DNA of 64,000 bases from Lumbricus rubellus (GCA_945859605.1 OX243815.1:22228811-22292810), one strand, 5' to 3'. Positions 1 to 12,770 are shown, numbered from the stretch's first letter. Program-made: numbers and translations. Notes: a model not told the origin generated them from the sequence alone.

Positions 1-1081
1 TTAAAATCGATTTTGTAGTTCTTTTGTGAGGTGAACCAAGGTTAAAAGTGTTTTCTACTACTTTTTGCTGTGGACATTGAATCTGCAACAGCAAATAGCC
101 TATTATGCAGATGGCGTTATTTATTTGACCTTCGATGCGATACCATGCTGTAGCAGAAAGTTGTGATTCCAGCATTCTACACCCCTCGACCACGTACAAG
201 ACAAATTTTAATTAATTCCCAAAGCTGCACATGGCAGCAATACGCGTGTTTGGTAATAACGATGCCTATACATAATTATGTCAGCAATTTTTGTCATTAT
301 TAAAGAATAATAAGTCTCAAAGAAAGTAACGACTTTGAGTTATTGGTGAATTTTTTTAGCTGTACGATATGATTGATAGCATCTCAGAAGATAAAACCTA
401 ACATTGATGCTCTTATAATTGGGAAACGTTGTCAGATGAATAGCGCCTAGGGCCTAATCATACTTAAGCATTGACTCTCAGACAACTCACGATAAAATAC
501 CTTAAAGTTTAGAGTTGCAGCTGCTACAAGTTTACTTGTAGGCATTACTAAACGGTTATTGATGTACGTATACGCCTATTTCATATTACTGTGGCTCAAT
601 TTTTCTATATGGCACCATAATCGTAGTTATAGGCTATAGACTACTAAAAATATAATATCATGTAAATTTGACAGAGTTGTATGCCTATCATCATTACAGC
701 ATTGTATGCTATGCTACAATGATTAGTTTCACGTCGCGAATTATAGGCCTATAATTATTTTTATTTTGCTGCCCGCGAGCTCCTGTAAATTTCCAAATGT
801 GGCCCACGTTCTGACTTGAGTTTGAGACCCCTGCTCTAGGATGTACAGCTTGTATACATTTACAATGTTGCCTATCCTAAGATTAGTTCGATTTGAATAT
901 GTAAACTTTTGTTTAAGCCAAAATACAGTTTGAAATTGGTTGATTAATAAAGAATAGTCTGCTCTATTCTGGCTCTATTCTATTCCAGAATGTTATACTA
1001 ATACTAGTGATAATGTTATACTTTTGCTGGTGATAATGTTGCACTAATACTGGTGATAATGTTGTTGATTGTTTACTCAAG
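1..1081. other. non-coding, probably intronic; possible hAT end
   Basis: No convincing coding exon seen. Around 821-833 the sequence gtttgagacccctg resembles the right terminus of hAT-type elements, but no partner terminus or target duplication was found. A short run of imperfect repeats of gtgataatgtt lies at 1000-1065, just before the first coding exon. Confidence 0.4.
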
Positions 1082-1175
1082 GGAGATGATGATAGTCGCC
1101 CACCAGGACCAGATTGAACAGCTTCGAAATAGTTTTAAAAAGAAATTGGCTGATGCTGACCTTTGGCCTCAGAAG
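1082..1175 (+). CDS. coiled-coil gene, first visible exon
   Basis: Acceptor AG at 1080-1081 (alternative at 1084-1085), donor GT at 1176. Encodes a Q/E/K-rich helix containing DQIEQLRNSFKKKLADADLW. The frame is open throughout and ends in phase 0, matching the next exon. Confidence 0.65.
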
Positions 1176-4100
1176 GTTTGTTTAGAACACTTTTAATAAA
1201 TTTATACATACTTAGTGCTTGTCAGATGTGCACTCAATCTGTGACAAGCTCCCGCTTTCATTTTAATTGACCGCCTGGGTTCCAGCTCATCATGGCTAGA
1301 AGCAGAGTAGGACTGCCAGACACGATGCTACGAAAGAAAGACTTAGAACTGCATCCATGCATATTTTTTGCAGAGTTTGGCAGATCTATTAAAGAATTGA
1401 ATTGTGATATGCTGGCTTGAAGGTGAGAAAACCTTAATTCCACCCATGGATGTGTGTATCCAGGCCCGCATTAAGGCTAGTGCGGGCCCGGGTGCTGTGA
1501 TAACTTTCCGAACCCCCATTCGTCGGGCACCGGGTCACCAGGCACATAAATCTATATAAATAAAAATGTAACGGCGTTCGCACCGTTGCAAACTTAGGCG
1601 AACAGGATCTCCCAAAGTAACCGGGCGATTCTTTTCAAAATCTCACCAAAACGTTCCATTCAAATACGTGCGTGTTCTTTGAATGTTTTTTTTGCTTAAA
1701 AAACCGCAATCTTTAAAAAATAATATTTTATCAAATTCGACGGCTATTTCTCTGCAATTTCCACGTCGCCGCTAATCAACACTGACAAGACGAAACATTC
1801 AATGAGGTTGCGTGGCGTGACGTCATAAATAATTTCCGTTAATTAAAAAAGCGGCCTTTCGCATTTCTTGGGCTCTAGCGGGAGGAGGGGAGGGGAGGGG
1901 AGGGGGAGGGGAGAGGGAGGGGAGGGGGGAGGGGGGAGGGGGAGGTAGGGAGGGATGGTTGGATGCTCTTTTCAGCCACAGCAACGCGTGGCCGGGTTCA
2001 GCTAGCATACCATATTTAACAACAAGTATGAACTACTTAAGGATGCTTTTCTTGTGGTGCATTTGTCTCTAAGGAAAATTTCAGAGACTAGCACAGTGAC
2101 AATTCACACAGTTATAATTGGAACTAACAAATCTGACGCGTGGGAGGTCTTTGTAAAAAAATTCGACTATGACGTGGCATATTATTGGTGCAGCATTCTC
2201 ACTAAAAAATCTATCACTTCCGAAAATGCGGGCCCCTAAACGTGCGGGCCCGGGTGCTGCAGCACCCTTAGCACCTACCTTAATGCGGGCCTGTGTGTAT
2301 CGTATATATAGGCATGCAAACAACCAACTCTATTTTATCTTTCATTCAAGCATGCATTAAATGAATTTGTGTAGTGCCTCTTCACGGGGACTATTCAAAG
2401 GCGCTCCCAACATCAGCACAGCCAAATAAGACTGTCTAAAGATGAGCGAGGAATGCCTGAGAAGACGTTCTAGAAAGGGAGTGAAGCATCAAGTGTAGGC
2501 CATTCCAGGTTGAGGGTCCAGTTTTATTCATTTGAACTAAATTACACACTCAAAGCATTTGTTCTGCAAATGTTTGAATGACCCAACAGACATAAACCAT
2601 CAATGTCATCATCGTGTAGTGCTCTGCCAGTTGTCAGGTTCGTACGTCCAATGACTCCACTCCTCTCGTTGTTTAGCCTCCTCTTTCGGCTGTTGATATG
2701 ATATCAATGATATCTCTCCCGCATCATCCAGTCCAGAAGCTCCTGTCTAGGTCTTCCTCTGACGATCAAAGTAACACTGTTTAAATTATGTTTATTACGC
2801 CATCTCTCATGCTATATTTCTGGACTTTGTTCAGATGGTCGATGCTGTAAAAGATGAAAAGGAAAAACAAGAAAAGGAGCTCAACCTTCTAGAAAGAAAT
2901 CTTCGTGAAAATTTTGTGATGGTAATGTTTTATGATAAATCTTTTTTTAAATTAAAATTTGGTATAATCGAATCATTTGAAGTATGTCGTCTCTTAAGAA
3001 TTGATTGCTGTCTCTTTCGTTGTTGTTTTTTTCCTGCCACCGTATCCTTAAGAAAAATTGTAAAATAGGATGTATGTTTCAAATCGGACTCTTAAACTGA
3101 ATTACTATGCTTGATTAGATTATAGTGGAAAGGCTTAGGCCACAACTTCTAAAATCATGAATGAGCTGCTTAACCCTTAGAGAATACCTTGTGGTCCCTG
3201 TAGATTGTAGAATTGTGTTTCTGAGTATAACAGAAGTTGTGCTCTTTGATATTCACAGTCATAGATTTTTTTTCAGGCTCTTTTCAGATTGGTGCTAAGA
3301 CCTTTCAGAAGTTACAGGTTCTGTGCGCCAATGCGCCCATGATTTAAGTTCTGGAATTAGTACTGTGCATAAATTATTATAATTTCTTCCTTTTCATTTT
3401 TTCTATGTTGTTTGGATCTTCTTGCCTAGGAGATGCAAACTGAGAAGCAGAAGCACCAGCAGTTGATGGACAACTATATCGCGGCAGCTAAAGATCGAGA
3501 AACTAAGGTTCTTGTTTGATCTGCTTATTGTATTGTTTTGTATCTGGAAATTTATATAGCATCTCTTGCAATGCGCACCGATCAGAGGCGCTCCCAGCGT
3601 GTGTGATCAAGAGAAAAGAGTGGTCTCGAGACAAAAGGTTTATGCGAACTTTATAGCAATAGTTTATGCAAACTGTGATTGAGACTGCATTGATTGATGT
3701 CATTTAAACGACAGCTGTGTCCTAAAGATGTTAGAAATCTATTAAACGAACATTAGTAAAAATCACCGTATGCCTGAATACGATGATATTGCTGTTATCA
3801 TAATCTCATGATTTCTGCAGCACCCAAAAGACAATTGATGAGCAGATAAGGTCAGAATTGGTTCCAGATACCAAAGTCAGGCAGATATAAATGATTCAAT
3901 TGAAAAGCCATTAACCAGGCTGTTTAATGCTTTGATTGAGTACTTATGAATAACTGATTTCATGACTCAGCTCTACTCATTGTTCAATACTTTAATGAAG
4001 AGCTGCATTGGCTTCCCAGCTGCTTTTACTACACTCTCCTCATCAAAGTGTTAAATGTTGTGGGACATTATCGTTTACGTGTTATATGTTAAGAGTCCTG

Positions 4101-6754
4101 ACTTGAAGTCATACTGACAATTTGTGTGCGTCAGTGATGACTGTAGAATGTTCTGTATATGTCTTCTGTCTAACAGCTGAGAAACCAATTGAACATGGCT
4201 GGTTGTCAGAGCAAAGCGGAGCTACTGAAGCGTGACGCGCAGATGGCAGAATGCACGTCTCAGTTTCGGAAGAAGGAAGACGAGCATCAACAGGAAACAG
4301 AAAGTCTTAAGAGGATTATCCAAGATCTGGAACTGCGCTTAGGTAAATGTCGAGCTGGTTTTTACCAAAGAAATTTGGGGACAGCTGTTGAGAGATCAAA
4401 TCTACAGACTTACTTGAAGGTTCTGTGTAAAAGTAAATAGGTTATATATATATATGTTATATATATATATTTTTATATATAATATATATTATATATATAA
4501 TGTATATGACTTTGTATTTATGTAATATTATTTGAATTTCTAAAGCAGCATAATATATGCAGAGTTGCAACACTCTGCCATTTTAGACACTTGCTGGAGC
4601 ATTTTTTGTTAAGTGATCACATCCTTTGTTTTTATTTTGACAGGCAGGGTCGACAATGGTAGCGAGGAGAAAGTGAAGCATCTGAATACGCAATTGGTCG
4701 GCATCCAAAACCACCTGATGCAGGTTGAATTAGAACGGAACAAGATGGAATCACAGCTCAGTTCTGCTCGTGAAGAGGTAACTTTCCAGCTCTGTAACTA
4801 TCCACTCACACCACCCACCACTCATTCACACCACCCACACTCACACACACCACCCACTCTCACTCACACCACCCACCACTCACTCACACCACCACCCACT
4901 CACTCACACCACCCACCATTCACTCACAGAATGTTGTGTTTAGTTTCTCATCTATTCTGTTTCTCCTTCATTCTCGGCTCAGTCAACCCTTGCATCTCTT
5001 GATTTTATGTTCTAGATCGTTTTTCTGTATGACACTGTGAGACGAGAGTGTGAGGAACGAAATGAGTTAACCGAGGCCTTGAGTCAAGCTCGAGAGGAGG
5101 CACTTTTAACGCACAAGAGACTTGGAAGTAAGACGATTTATTAAAACTGACAGCTGTCTGCTTTCTAGCATCTGACCCCCCTCAGAGCAAACTCCACTCT
5201 GTCATCTTATGTAATTATATATATACACTGTGTCCCAATAAATCGGGCACCCTTTTTATAATGTGAATAAAACAGGTAAATCCTAATCGATTTTCAAAAT
5301 TTCAAAACTGTTTTTATCCTGAGATAATTATCTTACACTGATTCAAATATGAAGTTTCTAGCATGAATATTGACGTCACAATTACGTCATTTGCATAAGG
5401 GAATTCAAATGTTAAGTACCGAACACAACTTTTTCTTTAACATTTGGTTTCGATATGTAAATTAACGACGTCATTATGACGTAAATTTTTAGTGAGGGCC
5501 GTTCATAAATTACCAATTTGTAGATAATTATCTCAGGATAAAAACAGTTTTGAAATTGTGACAATCGATGCATATTTACCAGTTTTATTCACATTATAAA
5601 AAGGGTGCCCAATTTATTGGGACACAGTGTATATATATATATATAATATACATACAGTCATACACACATTTATATAATACATATATATATATATATATAT
5701 CATATACATGTAAGAGACTCGAAACTGTCAATTCCCTTCCCCATTTATATCCAGGACATTAGGCTTACTCAATTCTGGCAACTGTGGGAAATTGTTTGCC
5801 CGGCCCCCATCTGACCCCCCTACAACATTGAAAGTAACTGTCTACTATTTCTCACAATGTCATCGACTAGCTGAGATTTTATTTAACTTTTGAAAGTGCT
5901 TTACTTCATCTAGATGCAATCTTAATTAAAAAAAGATTGTCTTGGAGAAAAACAGACTGTACAAGTATAATACTTGAGACCTTAATGACTGAACAGACTC
6001 TGATCACTTGGTACGACCAGTACATTCTTATTATGATTATATGGTACATATTTAATATTTGACAGTTACTTGACCTTGGTAGTGCGTGCAACAGTCTTTA
6101 ACCCTTTACCTGTTAATTTTTCCTGTTAAGCCCATGTTTTCAGCAAATATTCTGAGGGGAAAACGAGTAAAGGGTTAAAGATGAGTCAACTATGCAACTG
6201 TTTTCCAACACATTTTTGTAGTGTCCAGCATTTAACATCTTCCATCTGCCAGGCCTAATAACCTTAAATTACTGTACATATTCATATTTGCTTGTTATAA
6301 TTATGTGAAGTTTGACAAGTGCATGGCGTGATATTTGTTCATAGGAGGCTACTCCGCTCAGCAGCATTCGCCTGGAAATAGAGCCAACAACAATCTGTTG
6401 CGAAATGCTCATTCGTCTGCTTCTGCTCATTCGTCCTTGGACCATGGTGCCTTGACCTCTAACCCACTGACCTCTATGCCCTTCACCTCTGGACCATTGA
6501 CTTTAAAGACGCTGAAACCTGGTCCTTCGGGTGACGTGCACAAAGGCAGTGCTGTATTGCAACCACGCACTGTTACAAAGACTGAGTTTCTGTCGGCAGA
6601 AACAAAAACAATTCGCATGAATGACGTAGTCTCTCCTAACAGACTGTTAATGGATTATGAAGGAGGAGTAGGGACACTTTCCTCAAGGAAACTGAAAGGA
6701 TCTAGTGTAATGGAAGGCAAAAGGCATTTAATGCCAATTCATGGAAAGAAATAA
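1082..6754 (+). CDS. coiled-coil protein, C-terminal seven exons
   Basis: Seven exons with GT-AG borders and consistent phases: 1082 (or 1086)-1175, 2835-2921, 3430-3507, 4177-4342, 4644-4777, 5016-5127 and 6345-6754 (stop TAA 6752-6754). The 5' part of the gene lies before the window. Exons 1-6 encode almost continuous charged, heptad-like helix rich in E, K, Q and L with no glycine/proline breaks, as in centrosomal or structural coiled-coil proteins. The last exon is different: a Ser/Thr/Pro-rich, presumably disordered tail with repeated L-T-S-x-P units. I do not recognise the orthologue. The exon model rests on splice sites, phase agreement (phases 0,0,0,1,0,1) and uniform composition; the first acceptor is ambiguous. 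Confidence 0.8.
1461..2293. mobile_element. hAT-type non-autonomous element, 833 bp
   Basis: Termini are CAGGCCCGCATTAAGG and its inverse (ccttaatgcgggcctg). Perfect 8-bp direct repeats TGTGTATC flank it (1453-1460 and 2294-2301), the hAT signature. Inside lies a G-rich stretch (about 1880-1955) and no transposase. It sits in an intron of the coiled-coil gene. Confidence 0.8.
2371..2520. repeat. LINE/SINE 3'-tail relic
   Basis: Contains the word aaaggcgctcccaacatcag followed by gccattccaggttgagggtcc. Related sequence recurs at 17555-18115 and 62285-62480, so this is a dispersed repeat family. Confidence 0.5.
2835..2921 (+). CDS. coiled-coil gene exon
   Basis: Acceptor AG 2833-2834, donor gtaatg at 2922; 87 nt, phase 0-0. 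Encodes a strongly charged helix with KDEKEKQEKELNLLERNLRE. Confidence 0.75.
3430..3507 (+). CDS. coiled-coil gene exon
   Basis: Acceptor tgcctag ending 3429, donor GT at 3508; 78 nt, phase 0-0. Encodes EMQTEKQKHQQLMDNYIAAA followed by a charged end. Confidence 0.75.
4177..4342 (+). CDS. coiled-coil gene exon
   Basis: Acceptor taacag ending 4176, donor gtaaat at 4343; 166 nt, ends in phase 1. Continues the heptad-like helix (ends near IIQDLELRL). Confidence 0.78.
4441..4505. repeat. AT microsatellite
   Basis: Nearly pure TA tract in the intron after exon 4177-4342. Confidence 0.85.
4644..4777 (+). CDS. coiled-coil gene exon
   Basis: Acceptor ttttgacag ending 4643, donor gtaact at 4778; 134 nt, takes phase 1 and returns to phase 0. 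Encodes a helix with HLNTQLVGIQNHLMQVELER. Confidence 0.78.
4799..4926. repeat. CACTCACACCACCCAC-type minisatellite
   Basis: Imperfect tandem CACTCACACCACCCA units directly after the donor of exon 4644-4777. Confidence 0.8.
5016..5127 (+). CDS. coiled-coil gene exon
   Basis: Acceptor tgttctag ending 5015, donor gtaaga at 5128; 112 nt, ends in phase 1. Encodes RRECEERNELTEALSQAREE, again coiled-coil. Confidence 0.78.
5226..5629. mobile_element. mariner-type MITE, 404 bp
   Basis: Terminal inverted repeats of about 110 bp beginning CACTGTGTCCCAATAAAT, flanked by TA on both sides (5224-5225, 5630-5631), as expected for Tc1/mariner insertion. The centre contains paired gacgtcat words and no coding capacity. 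It lies within the last intron of the coiled-coil gene. Confidence 0.8.
6345..6754 (+). CDS. coiled-coil gene terminal exon
   Basis: Acceptor catag ending 6344 takes phase 1; open to TAA at 6752-6754. The 136-residue tail is Ser/Thr/Pro-rich with a repeated L-T-S-x-P pattern near its middle, and ends in a basic patch. Probably disordered. Confidence 0.75.
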
Positions 6755-8897
6755 TTGCTATGCCGATTGCAATGAGTAAAATCCAGTCTCTTAATACTTA
6801 CTTACTTGATAAAGACTTCTAATTGCTAGTCTGTTCTTGATCATAGGCATAGTATGTTTACTTTGATGTTGAAATTTGTGGAACGTAATTTATTTTGAAT
6901 CATTTTAGACTTAAGTTATGCTTCTGAGATAAATATATTTTATCAATAACTCTGTCTTTTTTATGAGTACGGTATTGGAAACAAATACATTGAAAAGACT
7001 TGTATAGCAACGCTTCAAAATACATATTGTATAATTCTGGTGAGGCAAGCTGATTATTATGCAGACATGTTTAAAATGCAGCATGGCAGCTGGTAGCTTT
7101 GATTGACTGTAGCCTTAACATCGGGTGTTGAGCAGCGCCTGGTTGAAGTCTTCAAAGCCTTATTTACAAGCTATTGACACTTATTATAAGTTGGCGCTAC
7201 TTAGAATTGTGTCCTACGTAGCCTACTCAATTTTCGTGTTCAATGCCTTTTTTGTTAGAGAATGCTCCGTATTATGAAGGACCAGTGGTCCGAAAATCGT
7301 AGGCCCTAATTGCGTTTAAGTACCGACCTCGCTAATGCGGAACTGTTTGCATGCTGTGATCTGGAATTACTGTCAACAAGCTTAAGCGAAGTTCAAATCA
7401 TCCATTGCATACCAAATAAACGAAATCTGCAATCTAGGCCTATATACTTATGAATGCAGGTCAAACTTAACATCCAAGGCCTATTAATTATTGTGCGCCT
7501 ACGTAAGCCTATGAGGCTATGAGTTAATTCGCTCTTACTGGGCTCATAAACCTGCAGTTTATTCTGGTAGTCTTCTGGATAGGCTATTAATAGATGCAGC
7601 TGACTTTTTGAAGTTGATTCTAAGCTTAATTTTACGCGTAGGCTAGTCCATAATAATGATGACAGTCGTTTGATGTTTTAAATGCAATTATTAATGGCTA
7701 TTTTGACTAGACTGTAGAATCAGTGTAGACTCTATTTTAGAGAGATGCTTGCATTCAGTTCAGGCTAATTAAGTTGCAGTGACGTGAACTGTGTGAATTC
7801 TTAACGGCCTTTAGGCCTAATTGACTGCAAACGTTCCGGAATGGCAAAATCAAAAGTTGGCAGCCCTAAGCGTACTGTCCCATGCAGCTTTTAGTAGCGA
7901 ATAGAAAGAAATCTGTGTGATTGTGATATTCTAACATCTCGGTCTTGTCACGTCTTGAGGGTAAAACATAAGTGTCAAAAATAGGTTTTGATCTTGAGAC
8001 CAATGGCTTGGTATTGACGTTCAAAATCTTGGTCTTGAGTTCTTAGGTCTTGACAATAAGACTGACATCTTTGCATACGGTACGTTTGATCACCCACGAT
8101 GTAGAATAGTCTAATTAAGCCTAACTGTAGGCTGAGACCTGCACTGATCGAACTCATGGGCAAATAATTATATCTGTAGGCCTATATGCCTCAGTGAGAA
8201 AGATTTAACATAAGGCCCAATTAAGTGATAAACTATAGGCCTACACTTCACGTAGTATTTAATAAATTATAGCCTATAGGCTATATGACCCTGTCAGATA
8301 GTCAGAACCAGTTGTAAACAATCACTCCTTCGTTCAATTTTACGATTAACATGACGTATAGGCATATAGCCTAGAAGGCCTAAACTAGGACATGACGGCA
8401 TGAGTTAGAACAAGAAGTAGCTGCTTCGATCCTGATGCGCTCAGTTATAGATTAGTTCTGCGTTATGATGACGCCAGTTCGCAGATACTTTCCGCCATCT
8501 AGTGGATAACTAATTGGCATTTAGAAAAAAGACGAGGAGTCATGTGTATGTAATGCTATCGACTTCCACAGCATATGACGGGGGTGGGGTGGTCAGTTCT
8601 CTCCCTCGCCGTCTCATCTTCCCATCGACAGTGTACGACACTTATCATTGCAGTTGAATTTTCTGTGGTGGCTTATACATATAGGCCTACCCAGAACCGA
8701 AATCCTGAGCTAGATTTCTACCAACGCGGGGATTTGAAGGTCGCCCCTCGATAGACTTGTTGCAATTCTGCAGGATAATCAATTACACTCACGAGCACTT
8801 CTCATCACAATGTACGGTCGTATTATCGACTCGTATATACTGTATATATATACACACACAAAAGTCACACATATATGTGTTTGTGTAAAATAATATA
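6755..8897. other. intergenic, no gene seen
   Basis: Downstream of the coiled-coil stop. A+T-rich with many short TAGGCCTA-like words; no exon or structured repeat that I can support. Confidence 0.5.
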
Positions 8898-10114
8898 CAC
8901 CGTGATTCAAAAAAAAGTAAGCCAAATTGTTTTTCATATATCTCTAATGCCTGATAACATATCGCCCTAAAATTTTCCAAATATTTCGAGAATTGGACCA
9001 AGAATATGACTCCAAAATTTCATGAGATAAAGTTGAACGGATAAAAAGATATGAATCTTTAAACTTCATATGCCGAAATTGCTGTTTACAAGCAATTTTC
9101 TGTCAGATTCAGTAAAATGTAAGTCAAACTTTTTCTCGTATCTCTAAAGCCTGATGATCAATCATTCTAAAATTTTCCAAATATGTAGATAATTGAACTA
9201 ACAATATGTCTCCAACGGTATGATTTGATTATTTAATTAATTAAGATGCTCAAAGTGTCATCCTCCAGCTTGCACGCAAGCCTTGAGGCGCTGGCGCCAT
9301 TAGGCAACATCATCGTCGATTATCCTCTGGTCCAGGCGCTCCCACACTTCCAACAAGCGTTGCTTCAGATCGTTTAAATATCGTGGAATGTTGTCTGTAA
9401 TATGGTTCTTGTATCATGCACGCTTCACACTTTATAGTCGACAGGATTCAAATCTGGGCTGTTCGGAGGCCATAATGTGGGAGAAATGAAGTCTTGTCAG
9501 CATTTCGATGGTTTCATTGGCTCTGTGGGCTGGCGCTGTTCTGTTGAAAAAGAAAACAGCCTTCTGGGGCTATAGATTTCTGATAACAGGTGGAAGATGT
9601 TGTCACAGCAGAACATTGCGATAATATATTCCGTAAAATTTTACTCCAGGATCACTGAAGACCAAAATTGGGAACTATCAAGCAATAGAAACCGCGGCGA
9701 ACACCATCACAGATTTGCTTAAAACTGATATTTCTGGAGATGAAGTTTAAATATTCATATCTTTCTATCCGTTCAAATGTATGACATGATATTTTGGAAT
9801 CCCATTCTTGGTTCAATTCTCTAAATATCTGGAAACTTTTAGTGTGATTAATTGTCAGGTATTGAAGATACAATAAAAACAGTTTAGCTTACTTTTTTTA
9901 TTGAATCTGACAAAAAATTGCTTGTAAACGGCAATTTCGGCTTATGAAGTTTAAAGATTCATATCTTTTTATCCTTTCAACTTTATCTCATGAAATTTTG
10001 GAATCATATTCTTGGTCCAATTCTCTAAATATTTGGAAAGTTTTAGCGTGATATGTTATCAGGCATTAGAGATATATGAAAAACCGTTTGGCTTACTTTT
10101 TTTGAATCACGGTG
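8898..10114 (-). mobile_element. mariner element with degenerate transposase
   Basis: About 215-bp terminal inverted repeats beginning CACCGTGATTCAAAAAAA, flanked by TA (8896-8897 and 10115-10116). Diverged copies of the terminal sequence recur just inside both ends (about 9119-9215 and 9700-9895), giving a doubled terminus. The centre, on the minus strand, keeps fragments of an IS630/mariner transposase. Read backwards at about 9440-9490 it encodes LWPPNSPDLNPVDY, the block carrying the third catalytic acidic residue. Near 9240-9290 it encodes a C-terminal HFEHL-like end. Frameshifts and stops make it a pseudogene. Confidence 0.8.
9240..9600 (-). pseudogene. broken mariner/Tc1-family transposase
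   Basis: The minus-strand translation shows the DDE-transposase hallmark WPPNSPDLNPVDY and a downstream HFE-like tail, but no intact reading frame joins them. It is enclosed by the inverted repeats at 8898 and 10114. Confidence 0.7.
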
Positions 10115-10116
10115 TA

Positions 10117-12170
10117 TATATGTAATATATATAATGTGTGTGTGTGTCGGTGTGTGTTTGTGTATGTGTGTGTCATCTTTTCACCGACCGACAGTGTACG
10201 GCCATGCAATCACTACCAGTACAGCTGAGTTTGCTAGGGTAGCCTACACACCCGGAACCGAAATCTCGAACTAGATTCCTGTCCACATGGAGATCATTTG
10301 AAGGACGTCCACTCGATAGGCAATCCATCACGATATATCCGTTACACTCACGAGCACTATATAATCATCACAATTAGGCCTAATGTACGGTCGTATGTCT
10401 GTATGATAGTGTATATACTATATCATAATTTATAGGATATTATAGGTCAATAAAAAATACACACGTGAGTAGGCCTATCTTTGTTTGAACGATTGTATGT
10501 GATGTGTAGCCTACGCCTAGGATAGCTTATATTATGCATGTTTGTATGTATGCATGTAGCATGTATAAAGTGTGCATGGGCCTATGTATAGGCTTGTGGG
10601 TATGTAGTATTTATGTGTGTATGAATGCATTCATGTAGGCTATTACCGTACTTGTATTGTGTACGCAGGTCAATATAATATATAGGCCTATTCATTTATT
10701 CGTAGGCCTATAACTTTTGTCTATTTGTTACACACACACATATACAAAATTATATATAGGCCTATGACATATAAATTTTTTATGTATATATATTTCACAC
10801 ACACGCGCGCACACGCACATTTTTCTTCACCACCGCTTGGTGTCATTTTGAATGGGAGCCTCACCATTTTGACCAATGAATAGCCTATAGGGATCTACGT
10901 AAATATTATTTATCTGTCTGCAGAAATGGATGAAGTAGAAGAACAGGAGAGGATCTGTGAAAAGGCAATGTTTTCAGTTGGGAGTGCATGTAAAACCTGT
11001 TGAGATATATTATAGCGAGAGGTAGAGTTTTAGAGTAGGCTAGGCCCGAAGCTGGTTCAATACTCGAAGCAAAAAGATAGGGACCATTTGCCTTGCCAGC
11101 AACATGCACTATGTACCTTGAGTCCTTGACAGAATAATTAACTTGCCTAGATAAATCGTAACAGAATCAACAGAATTAGGCTTGCGGATGGCGTATATAT
11201 AGACCTGCATGATGATTAGACAGATAAAAACCATACAAGAAAATGTGAACATTCCCCCCACAGTAAAACGAAAAGCAAAAAACTTATAGAGAAAGAGAAT
11301 AATTAATTATTATGATCTCAATAGAGTCGGATGCTTAAGATTACGAATGAGGGAGAATTTGTCTATCCAGGAAAATTATTTGCAACAATGACTATGGCAA
11401 GAAGATGAGTCAAATAAAAGGAAAGGTAGCTGAAGCAATGACGGAAACAATTGACAGAGCCGATATAGCAGTGTTCACCCAAGGTGAAGATGACCAAGAC
11501 ATGTTGGCCTATCCAATCATTCTGATGTAGGGCCTAGGCCTACCTCGTTACATGTAAGCGGACCACGGAAATCGCACAAACTGGACAAGGCATTTGAGAC
11601 GATTAGCCTATGCTTCAGAAGGATCCTAAGCACAGATGAAAAAAATTGATTATTGCTAGTAGAAGGCCTGTAGTTATAATAAAAATTGTTTATTTTGATG
11701 TATTACATAAGAGTTTAAAAAACTTAAAGCATTTTAGCATTTGAATATTTTTTACCGGTAAAAAATATTTCACGTGACTATAAGTGGATTCATTTGACCA
11801 AAGTGCATTCGATGACACATACATGTATAGCCTAATAGACCTGCATCTCCTTGTCTGAGATTTACGGCATTTTTCACCCGATACTAATTGCATTAGTCTT
11901 GTGAGAAGACTGACTGAAAGGTCTATAGGGTCTATAGGTCTGATATAATTCTACAATCTACACGGTCTATAATAGGTTCATGGGAGATAATGAGATGGAC
12001 AGGAATTTGATGGCGAGATAAATAAAAAAGCAAGCATCTGCATCCGCTACTGCCATGTCAAGGCCAATGACAGATCGGAGTTTGAGACATCGTCTCTTAA
12101 GAGGACCTGGAGTAGACTGCAGCAGCAGCAGCAGCAGCACTCGCATCCTAAGAGCTTCTGCTTCTCCGAT
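10117..12170. other. non-coding stretch
   Basis: A+T-rich with TATA/TG dinucleotide runs near 10130-10170 and 10730-10810. No exon or gene supported. A CAG run of about seven units lies at 12118-12139. Confidence 0.45.
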
Positions 12171-12179
12171 TTAAACTCA

Positions 12180-12770
12180 TACTACAGCAGCAATCCTGTT
12201 GATGAACGGAGACAACAGGCCAGCATCCAGGCTAACAAGCGCCCTGCATTTGCCTGCATCGACGCATAGAGTAACCGCCGAGGGAATTCCTCGCCTGGCG
12301 GCCTGTACAATTTCCAAGTGCGTGCGTGCGTGCGTGCGTGCGTGTGTGTGTGTGTGAGTGCGTGCATGCATGCGTGTGTGCGTGCGTTCTTCTATCTCCT
12401 GTCTGATTCGACGATGGCTTGACGGCGGCCTGCATGCTGTTCTGGACTGCAGCAGAAGCGCGAGGATCAAGAGGAAGCCATCGAATAAATGCATGCCTTG
12501 AAATACGGAGATTTCCATTCCACTGCCGACGACCAGATATTTAGTTGGACGAATCGAGGAAGAGGAGTCGTATCCCAGCAGCTGATCGACCAACCAACCG
12601 ACCGATCGCCTGTGTAGGTCTATGTCTCTCTCTCGCTCGTCCTGACTCCAGTCGCCAATAATTCGCTCCATCTGACTTCGGCGGTTGTACGTGCAATCGA
12701 GCGTTGCTTATAACCGCTTGATATAGAATCCACCACATCTGCATTCTACTGAAGAGCCACAACTCCTGCT
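12180..12770 (+). promoter_or_regulatory. GC-rich candidate promoter/5' UTR
   Basis: Base composition changes sharply from the A+T-rich surroundings to CpG-containing sequence. It includes a GTGC/GTGT microsatellite (about 12321-12388) and ends just before an ATG followed by a perfect donor site. This resembles a transcription start region; no initiation site can be fixed by eye. Confidence 0.35.

Noticed and set aside
12177..12671. 164-codon minus-strand frame in the GC-rich block
   Set aside because: It runs through a GTGC/GTGT repeat, has no recognisable domain and several overlapping frames are open, so composition explains it.
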